NCBI RefSeq assembly: GCF_000313135.1
Contig: NW_004457477.1
Coordinates: 78,956-91,501 of the forward strand
Direction: 5' to 3'
Source: Acanthamoeba castellanii str. Neff
Taxonomy: Eukaryota; Discosea; Longamoebia; Acanthamoebidae
Length of the DNA stretch: 12,546 nt
In this document: in pieces, positions 6,129 to 12,546 of the stretch
Position numbering within the stretch: position 1 is the stretch's first letter
Layout: every line of letters begins with the position of its first letter
Notes under the pieces: generated by a model
Told to the model about the DNA's origin: nothing
Seen by the model: only the letters and a program-made list of their open reading frames with translations
Databases searched by the model: none
Made by a program: the position numbers and the translations under genes

Positions 6129-9100
6129 CTAGGGGATGTCATGGGTCAGGGCAGTTCCCAGCTGCTGGGCCAGGAAGCTTGCCAGCTCGCTCATCGCGGG
6201 TCGCTTTTGTGGCGTGGCGTGCCAGCACCGCCGCACCATCTTGCCAAAGGCCGGTGGACAGTCGCTGGGCATCGGCGGGCGCTTGCCGTTGAGCACGTCC
6301 AGCGACACACCCATAAAGTTCCTACACGTTACCACAGCCCATTCATTCGTAAGTCAGCATTGGACAAAAGCTTCGTCTGAAGGAAGCCGCGTACTGTCCA
6401 GCGAAGGGCTGGCGGCGGGTGAGGACCTCCCACATGATGACCCCCATACTGTACACGTCCGATGCCGCCGAACACCTGGACACACCAAGCCACACCAATC
6501 ACTTCACATCAGTCTCCTCCCACACTCTCATGAGAGAAGGAAAAAAAAGAGGGCTGTACGGCTCGCCGCGGATGATCTCGGGCGCGGTCCACGAGGGCTT
6601 GCCGCAGCGGGTCATGGTGGCGTTCTCCTGGCGCAGTCGGGCGAACCCAAAGTCGCACACCTTGACGCTGGTCATGGCCGCATCGTTCAGGAGCAGGTTC
6701 GACGGTTTGACGTCCCCGTGCACCACCGGCGGGTCGAGCGCGTGCAGGAAGCTCAGGCCCTGCGCGGCGCTGTGGAGCAGGCCGAGCCGTTGGCCCCAGG
6801 AGAGCTTCACGGCGGACCCGCGGCTGTTGTTCTTGGTGGCGCCCAGCACGTCTTGCAGGCTGCCGTGCTTCATGTACTCCGTCACCACGCACAGATTGGG
6901 CTGCTTCACACAAGCCCCTGAAATCCTCCCATTTAGCAACACACACACACACACGCACACACACACACACACACACAACAGCTCCCCCAGGGGTAGGTAC
7001 CGATGAAGTGGAGCAGGTTGGGGTGGCTCAGCTCTGCGAGAAAGGCAGCTTCGGTGCGGAACTCGAGCAGCCGCCGTTCGCTCAGCTTCTGGTTGATGAA
7101 GTGCTTGACCGCCACCTCGATGCCCTTCCACCGGCCGAGGTGCACCACGCCGTAGGTTCCCGTGCCGCCGATCCGCCGGCCCAGCTCGATTTCCTCCGTA
7201 GCCATGATCCACCTGGTCGCCACCACCCAGTTCGAGTGATGAGAGCGAGTTAAGGTGGCGGCTGACAGCATCAACAAGTACCGACAGAGATTCGCCGAAA
7301 CGAGAAAGGCGTCGTCGGTGTACACCGTCGTCAGGTCCAGGTGGTGCTGCTGCGGCTGCGAGCCTCTGGCCGGGCTGTAGCCTCCGGCGGCGGCGCTGCC
7401 CTCGAACTGCGGCTGCTGTTCGTCGTCGGCCCTGGCTCGGTGCGCGGCGGCGAAGCGGGACTCGAGCCCAGGCACGCGCAGCCCATAGAGCGTGCTAGCG
7501 CCGTCGCCTTGGTGGTGATCGACCACCACCTCGAACTGGCCCACGGGCGCCCAGCGACTTCGGCGCATCATCAACGCACGCTGGTGGCGATCGTCGTCGT
7601 CTTCGTCGTCACTTTCATCTTCTTGCTCGCCCGTGGCATCGTGCGCCGCGTCACGGCCGGCGGCCAGGTGGAGCCACACGGTCTCGGACACGAGCACCTG
7701 CCCGCCTCGGGCCATCGTGGTGATGTGCGCGGCCGTGTTGACCACTGGACCCGTGAACTCGACCCGCCGGGTGATCGAGTCCACCACCCGCCGGCGTGGC
7801 TCGCCCATGTGGACCCCCATCCTCACCCTCGGCCCCTGCGTGGTCGACATGCGATCCGGTTCAGCACGAACATCAACCAAAGCACGACGTATACGAAACG
7901 CACACGACGCACACGACGCACGACACACAAACGATGTGGCTGTACCCTGTAGATGAGTTGACCGAGGGTGGAACTTTCTTCGCGTGCCTCGGGGTGCTTG
8001 AGGAGTGCCTCGGGCCACTCCACTTGCATCAGCTCCTGCTGCACCCGGGCACACCAGGCCACGGCCTTGGCCACGTCGCCGAACGCAGCACACATGGACC
8101 CTTCGCCGCTGTTTCCCTTCCTGTCGTCGCCTTGTGTGAGTGACACGCACCACCGCACCACCGCACACGCACACTCCACGACACAACGGAGAGTACGCAC
8201 GTGAAGCAAATGACTTCGTAGCCTCCAAACTCGCGCAGTCGCCGGCGTAAGAGCTCGTTGTGGGCAAAGGTGGCATCGCGCATGGCCTCGGGGTTGAAAT
8301 CCCACAGGGCCGCCGCGCGCATGATGTCGCTGAACACGATCGCCACCTCGCCCATCGGCGCCGGTACGGCCCTCTCATCCAGCAGGAGCGCTCCCAGAGA
8401 TGAGCCGCGCGAAGAAACTATTGCACCCATCATAATGATTTCACATGTCGTTGATGTGGTGTGTGCGTGTGTGTATGTGCGTGCGTGTCGTGTCGTGTCG
8501 TTGGTCGTGTCGTGTCGTGTCGTGTCGTGTCGTGTCGTGTCGTGTCGTGGTCTTGTGTGAGTGTTACCTGAGGAGTTTGAAGAGTGCTCCTCCTGGGCGT
8601 ATTCGACTTCTTCTTCTTCTTCTCCGCGGCCAATCAGGGGTAGCCACGACACCTGCTTCCGCGAGTGGTGGAAGCGGGTGGCCAAGCGGCTCAGCCGATT
8701 GGAGATGTCGAAGATCGAAGGTCGGGCGCGGGGCTCGCCGTCCCAGGCCTCTTGCATGATCTCCACGTAGTCGGTCGGGGCGCTCTGCGGCACCTTGGGC
8801 CGCAGGCCGTCCCTCAACACCGCCACCGCCACCGCAGCAGGTCTGATCGTTACCAGCATTCAGAGTTATTTGGAGTGTGTGTGTCGTGTGTCGTGTGTCG
8901 TGTGTCGTGTGTCGGGTGCGCACTGCATGCTGGCGTAGGGATCCTGGCGAGTGAGCACTTCCCACATGATGATTCCGAAGCTGTAGACGTCGGCCGCGGC
9001 CAGGTCGATGCCGCGCGACTCGTTGAGCACCTCGGGCGCCGTCCAGTGGACGCTTCGGCCTTGGTCCATCTGCAGTTCCTCCTTGATCTCGAGTCGCTCG

Positions 9101-12100
9101 CGCAAGCCGGTCAAACCAAAGTCCGACACCTTGAGCTTCCACTTGGAGTCGAGCAGCAGATTGAGGGACTTGAGGTCCCTATGCACAATCCCTGTAGTGA
9201 CAGTGTCACACGCAAGATCATTCGACACAACACACACGGCACACACGGCACACACGGTAACACGCACACACACACACGGCACACACGGCACACACGGCAA
9301 CACGACACACATAACACACACGACACATAATGGGAGTTACCTGAGGAGTGGAGGAAGTAGAGGCCCTTGGCGGCTTGCTTCAGCAGCTTGAGGCGCATCT
9401 TGATCGGGATGTCGTCGACGCTCTCGTTGTGCAGAAGGTCGTGCAGAGAACCCATCAGCATCAGCTCCATCACTGATGACAGAAGGCTGCATCAGTAGTG
9501 CGCCCGAGCGCTGCAGCTTCAGGCATGAAAAGCTGCACCACGCACGCACCGATGCATAGATTGGGCGGCCTGGTCGCTGCCGCCATGAACAGGACCACGT
9601 GTGGGTGCCTCAGTGACGTCATTACCCTCACCTGGCGCCCAGCGAGGAAGTGGAGCGTCAAAGCCCGGGCGTGGTTGGCGACGGCGAAATAAACTCGCAG
9701 TGTGCGGCGGGTACCTCCTCGATGAAGGCGCTGTGGAGTTCTGGAGAGTAGGCGGCGCTCATGGTCTTGACTGCGACTTCGGTGCCCCGCCACACGGCCT
9801 TGTTCACGCGCCCGAACCCTCCGGTGCCCAGCAGCTCGCCCATATCCAACTCCGAGGCGTCGATCAGCCAGCTAGTGTCCTCGCCCTATCAGAAACACGT
9901 CACACGACACACGACACAAGACATGACACACAGCATGACACACACACACACACACACACGCATATGTGATACAGAGCCTGACGTCAGCAAAATGATGTCC
10001 ACGCGAAGGAAGGGGGGCTGACTACGTACGTGACGCTTGCGGGTGATGGCGAGAACGATCAAGAACGCGCACGCCACAATGGCCAGCGCGGCCACACACG
10101 CTGCGATCAGCACGCACGCTGCGATCGCTGCAATGCTCGCCGCATTCAGAGCGTCGGCGTTGTCGCCGACCAACTCGTCGCAGAACTCGCCTGCCCTGCC
10201 CGGCTTGCATATGCACCGATGGCTCTGGCATTCGCCAGCATCGGAGCAAAGCGTGCCGTTGCGCACGCACCCGCTCAGCGAACTCACCGCCTTGCCGTCG
10301 CATTTGATCTGCACCAACTCGTCGAGCACCTTGCCCCGCACCACCTTGCCCACCGGCACCACTAGTTTCAAGCATTATTAGTCATCCAGCGTCCCCCTCA
10401 AAAAAGTGTACATTTGGGTGGTAGCTACGTACGATCGCTGATATTGAGGATGTGGTGCGCTTGCGTCGAGTTGACCATCCACCACACCATGTCGACGAGG
10501 TTGGTGGCGCGCGAGCAATCGGTGTAGCTGTCCTTCGACAAGAGGACGTAGTAGTACGAGGCCAGCGGCCAACTTGTCGACCGCTGCGACAGGGAGAGGT
10601 CGGCATAGAAGTACTGGTCCAGAGGCACATCTTTAGTGGCTTCACACACACTCTGCGCCCGCGAGCGGTGAGAGAGAACGTCAAGGTGAGTGAAGAGGCA
10701 CGACGAAACTAGTGGTGAAGCTGGGTACCTCTGTGGTGGGTGCTAGGAAGAGTCCGCTCTCGGGCACTGTTACCAGCTGGGCCTCGCTGACGTGGCGCAA
10801 CTCTCCGTTCCAGGCGTTGGCCTGGTTGCCCCACGAGGCCGAGTGAACGCCGGAGAACTTGAATTGCGGTGCAAAGGCGAGGCTGTAGGACGTGTTGTCC
10901 ACCGCGACCCCAATCTCTGCCGCCATCATCGCAGCGCAACCGGTCAGGGCCTGGGCTAAGGGGAGCTTCCCAGGGCTGTAGTGAGTAGTACCCGACTGGG
11001 CAACGTAGCGGGCGCCCACCAGGGGAAAGGTGACATTCGCACCCACGCCCACGATCCGCTTGAAATCGGGGCACTCGTGGGCAAGCGCCTGCGTGAAGGG
11101 GTAGTTGTAGCTGCCCGATTGGTCCACCACAACCACGATCTTCTCATCCAGCAGCCATGCCACCGGGTCATCCAGAGATTGCCTGTTAAGGCTGTGTGTG
11201 GTGCAGCGTGCGGTTAGGCTACAATCCAAGGCCGATTTTTTCTTGGCTTTTCAAAGGTCGTACTTGATGATGCTTTCGTCTCGCCACGACGTGATGTTGC
11301 CCATGTAGATCCCCGCCAGAACGTGGAGCGAGAGCGACAAGTTCGCTGCTACACCAGGCAGGTTGTACCCTATGCTGAGCCCGAACGCAGCAACTGGCCT
11401 GCGCGCATTGGTTTTTCATTATCATCACCATCACGACATGCATAAGGGGCAGTTGAGCGGGGGGTGTAAACGCACAGGTATCTAAAGTCGGGGTGATCGG
11501 CGGGCGGCGGACCGGCATAAACGGTGACGCTGTAGTCCACGTCGCCGCTCTCCAGCTGCTGCTGCCCTCCGTCGGGGATGTACTGCGACTCGACGCGGTC
11601 CACGGTGCGGCTGTAGAACAGGCCGAGCGAGGACACGAACGGCGCGTCCGGCCCGGTGCCGGCGATGAGCGACGAACGCAGCCGACGCTCTTTGTTGCAG
11701 GTGAGCAGCGCCAGCCAGTTGAGCACGCGGATGCGGTAGGCCGCCGACAGCTGCACGTAGCCCACGGACTCCAGGTCCCGGTTGGTCTGCGGGTTGGACA
11801 CGCTCCACACGGTGTTGTCTATGTGGAGGCTGGAGCCGCCGCAGTCGACGGCATTGGTGATGTGGCGGTCCTGGATGATGAAGGAGAACAGGCAGAGCGG
11901 GTAGGACTCCGGCCCGGGACCGTCGACGATGTACTCCGGCAGCTCGTTGGTGCTCTGGCCGCTCGGGCTGAAGTCATCCATGGCGGCCTTGATATTGGCT
12001 GGCGCTGGCCCTACTGTTTTATCTGCACACGCCGCACGCACGCACGCACGCACGCACGCACACACACACGGTTTGGATTCCTGATTTCCATGACCTGAAG

Positions 12101-12546
12101 AGGGGAAGGTACTGGCTTTGTTGATGAGCTGCGCGATGGAGGGCGAGGGTGCACTATAGTAGGAATCGTGGACGAAGTAGCCCAGCGAGAACGGTGTCTC
12201 ATTCATGTAGGCCAGTAGGCTCTCGGTGGTGCTGAAGCCCGCCGAGCCGCGGGTCGGGTCGACCACCGGCGGCAGGTGCGCGAGCGTGCCGTTGGCCGTC
12301 AGCGCGTCGGCGGCGGCGGGGTCGTCGTCGCGGATGAACGAGGCCAGCGCGTGCGCGAAAACCTGGGTAACGCCCAGGCCGGGCAGCCAGGCCAGACGAA
12401 TCGCTTCGTCGGGCAGGGGTGCGAGCTCGGGGTTGAGGCGGGCGATGTCGGGGTGACTCCACTGCGAGACCTCGCCCAGCCAGATGCGGGCTAGCAGGCG
12501 CCGATCGAGCACGAGACTGGTACCCTGCGAACTGGTGTCGTTGCTG
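6129..12546 (-). CDS. Receptor kinase-cyclase-kinase with tandem PstS-like ectodomain, 5'-partial, 18 exons
   Basis: Minus-strand exons: 12546-12095, 12022-11476, 11398-11264, 11191-10729, 10652-10433, 10361-10030, 9885-9715, 9631-9550, 9472-9341, 9191-8924, 8842-8568, 8417-8201, 8120-7946, 7835-7282, 7212-7001, 6917-6560, 6475-6395, 6321-6129. They join without a frame break into 1621 aa (numbering from the window edge) ending in TAG. Order: two PstS-like binding modules (1 to about 610), a six-Cys EGF-like module (637-666), transmembrane helix (682-711) with TRKRH stop-transfer, TKL-type kinase (about 732-984), class III cyclase (about 1048-1279), second TKL-type kinase (about 1351-1612). 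The likely role is a plasma-membrane receptor binding a small ligand outside and signalling inside by phosphorylation, with or without cyclic nucleotide. The signal peptide and the start of the first module are beyond the edge. This kinase-cyclase-kinase layout is, as I recall, typical of an expanded Acanthamoeba family. Exon joins are hand-predicted. Confidence 0.9.
6159..7184 (-). other. Receptor kinase domain 2 (TKL-type, HGD catalytic loop)
   Basis: The domain spans exons 15-18. The glycine loop is GTGTYG (1357-1362), ATP lysine K1377 in EVAVK and catalytic loop VHGDVKPSN (codons 6723-6697). The Arg of HRD is replaced by Gly while catalytic Asp1480, Lys and Asn remain. DFG occurs in KVCDFGFARL and APE in SWTAPEI. 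It ends with the R-P-x-M-S-E-L type helix. It is probably active but not controlled through the usual RD-phosphate contact. Confidence 0.88.
6939..6979. repeat. (CA)n microsatellite in receptor intron 15
   Basis: An almost pure CA dinucleotide run, broken once by CACG, fills half of the intron 7000-6918. Confidence 0.95.
7467..8352 (-). other. Receptor class III nucleotidyl cyclase domain with altered catalytic residues
   Basis: The domain spans exons 12-14. EVAIVFSDI gives the first metal Asp (D1056, codon 8328-8326). The second metal motif, normally K-T-x-G-D-S, reads KGNSGEGSM (1099-1107), with no Asp. The transition-state pair N-x-x-x-R reads NTAAH: N1189 is kept and Arg is replaced by His (codon 7727-7725). 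Acidic loops (GEQEDESDDEDDDD) interrupt the C-terminal part. Fold membership is clear; activity and GTP/ATP choice are doubtful. Confidence 0.82.
7897..7930. repeat. CACACGACG repeat in receptor intron 13
   Basis: About three degenerate CACACGACG units, followed by CACGACACACA, lie near the 5' end (receptor sense) of the intron 7945-7836. Confidence 0.75.
8486..8549. repeat. (TGTCG)n pentanucleotide array in receptor intron 11
   Basis: About twelve TGTCG units (CGACA in receptor sense), broken once near 8501, lie inside the 150-nt intron 8567-8418. Read through in the receptor frame they encode repeated His-Asp-Thr-Thr-Arg without a stop. Confidence 0.92.
8874..8914. repeat. (TGTGTCG)n heptanucleotide array in receptor intron 10
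   Basis: Four to five tandem TGTGTCG units lie in the intron 8923-8843, immediately after its donor in receptor sense. Confidence 0.9.
9224..9327. repeat. CACACACGG-type tandem repeats in receptor intron 9
   Basis: Two clusters of three nine-base ACACACGGC units are separated by a CA run and followed by CACGACACACATAACACACACGA-like sequence. Together they occupy most of the 149-nt intron 9340-9192. Confidence 0.9.
9901..9961. repeat. CACACGACA units and (CA)n run in receptor intron 6
   Basis: Degenerate CACACGACA/ACATGACACAC units lead into an uninterrupted CA run at about 9937-9958, within the intron 10029-9886 that separates the transmembrane exon from the kinase exon. Confidence 0.9.
10045..10269 (-). 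other. EGF-like module and transmembrane helix of the receptor
   Basis: Six cysteines at 637, 644, 650, 655, 657 and 666 give C-x6-C-x5-C-x4-C-x-C-x8-C, the EGF spacing. About 15 residues later comes a 30-residue hydrophobic Ala/Ile/Val/Leu segment (682-711). It is followed by TRKRH, a positive stop-transfer signal on the cytoplasmic side. All of this is on exon 6. Confidence 0.85.
10362..12546 (-). other. Extracellular tandem PstS-like (periplasmic-binding-protein fold) region
   Basis: The first module has LDRRLLARIWLGEVSQW followed by HPDIARLNP. The second, starting at exon 3, has YLPVAAFGLSIGYNLPGV, HVLAGIYMGNITSW and IINLN. Both echo the bacterial phosphate-binding PstS signature (V-L-A-x-I-F-x-G, then N-W-x-D-P-x-I-x-x-L-N-P). 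The PstS SGT-type anion loop is changed to GLGVT in module one and QSGSYNY in module two, so phosphate binding should not be assumed. Several N-x-S/T sites suit a secreted domain. Module one is cut by the window edge. Confidence 0.75.
12031..12070. repeat. (ACGC)n and (CA)n microsatellite in receptor intron 1 of the window
   Basis: About six ACGC tetramers followed by a short CA run lie in the 72-nt intron 12094-12023. The intron is a multiple of three and has no in-frame stop. Confidence 0.9.

Larger units (their letters stand above)
8692..9840 (-). other. Receptor kinase domain 1 (TKL-type, catalytic motifs intact)
   Basis: The domain spans exons 7-11. The glycine loop is GTGGFG (736-741), ATP lysine K756 in EVAVK and catalytic loop VHRDLKSLN (847-855). 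DFG is at 868-870 and the APE motif is in HWTAPEV. All residues needed for phosphotransfer are present. Divergent TKL kinases may act on Ser/Thr or Tyr, so specificity is not assigned. Confidence 0.88.

Noticed and set aside
7213..7281. Reading 7281-7213 as coding because the frame stays open
   Set aside because: Removing it as a GTAC-AG intron joins SANLCR to WIMATEE, restoring the N-L-C-R-W-I pattern I know from this receptor family before the second kinase; retained as a possible isoform in the findings.
7341..7952. 203-codon plus-strand open frame opposite the cyclase domain
   Set aside because: Antisense to clear cyclase sequence and extends into a repeat-filled intron.
8457..8550. Regular short repeats that might be taken for a CRISPR-like array
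   Set aside because: Units are 5 bp with no spacers, inside a eukaryotic intron; a plain microsatellite.
9192..9340. Possible boundary between two separate kinase genes, because a long repeat tract splits the kinase
   Set aside because: The flanking exons join in phase to give one continuous kinase (LHSSG then IVHRDLK), so it is a large intron.
10362..12546. PstS-like modules as a bacterial phosphate transporter gene or recent transfer
   Set aside because: They are interrupted by eukaryotic introns and joined in frame to an EGF module, membrane helix and kinase; part of the receptor, with no sign of recent acquisition.

Overview
The window looks like nuclear DNA of an amoebozoan, most probably Acanthamoeba. 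The genes are densely packed and GC-rich in coding sequence. They are cut by many short (about 70-150 nt) GT-AG introns, which often carry CACACG-type simple repeats. An eEF1A gene, a eukaryotic tRNA-Ile(AAU) and a PstS-like receptor carrying kinase, cyclase and kinase domains all fit that lineage. The species assignment is inference; no database was searched.

Layout. (1) 1-1034, plus strand: the last 14 bases of an intron, then the final exon of translation elongation factor 1-alpha. (2) 1275-3921, plus strand: a complete nine-exon tyrosyl-DNA phosphodiesterase 1 (TDP1) with two N-terminal ubiquitin-interacting motifs and a long low-complexity insertion. (3) 5463-3990, minus strand: a complete four-exon Rho-like GTPase with a long helical N-terminal extension, acidic insertions and no CAAX box. 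It converges on TDP1, with only 68 bp between the two stop codons. (4) 5934-5862, minus strand: tRNA-Ile(AAU) followed by a T5 terminator. (5) 12546-6129, minus strand: the 3' 18 exons (1621 codons plus stop) of a large receptor. In order it has two PstS-like ligand-binding modules, an EGF-like module, one transmembrane helix, a TKL-type kinase, a class III nucleotidyl cyclase domain and a second TKL-type kinase. Its N-terminus and signal peptide lie beyond the right edge.

How the parts relate. There is no operon logic. eEF1A is housekeeping translation and TDP1 is DNA repair. The receptor and the GTPase are signalling proteins that happen to be neighbours. I built the exon models by hand from reading frame, GT-AG rule and family conservation. 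In each multi-exon model the exon phases join without a frame break: TDP1 gives 627 codons plus stop, the GTPase 394 and the receptor 1621.

Most interesting points. The receptor's cyclase domain seems to have lost a catalytic metal-binding Asp and the transition-state Arg. The GTPase may swap a lipid anchor for an amphipathic N-terminal helix. TDP1 carries ubiquitin-binding motifs and a nuclear-signal-rich insertion. Across 28 introns, 24 donors have C rather than A at position +4 (GTAC or GTGC).
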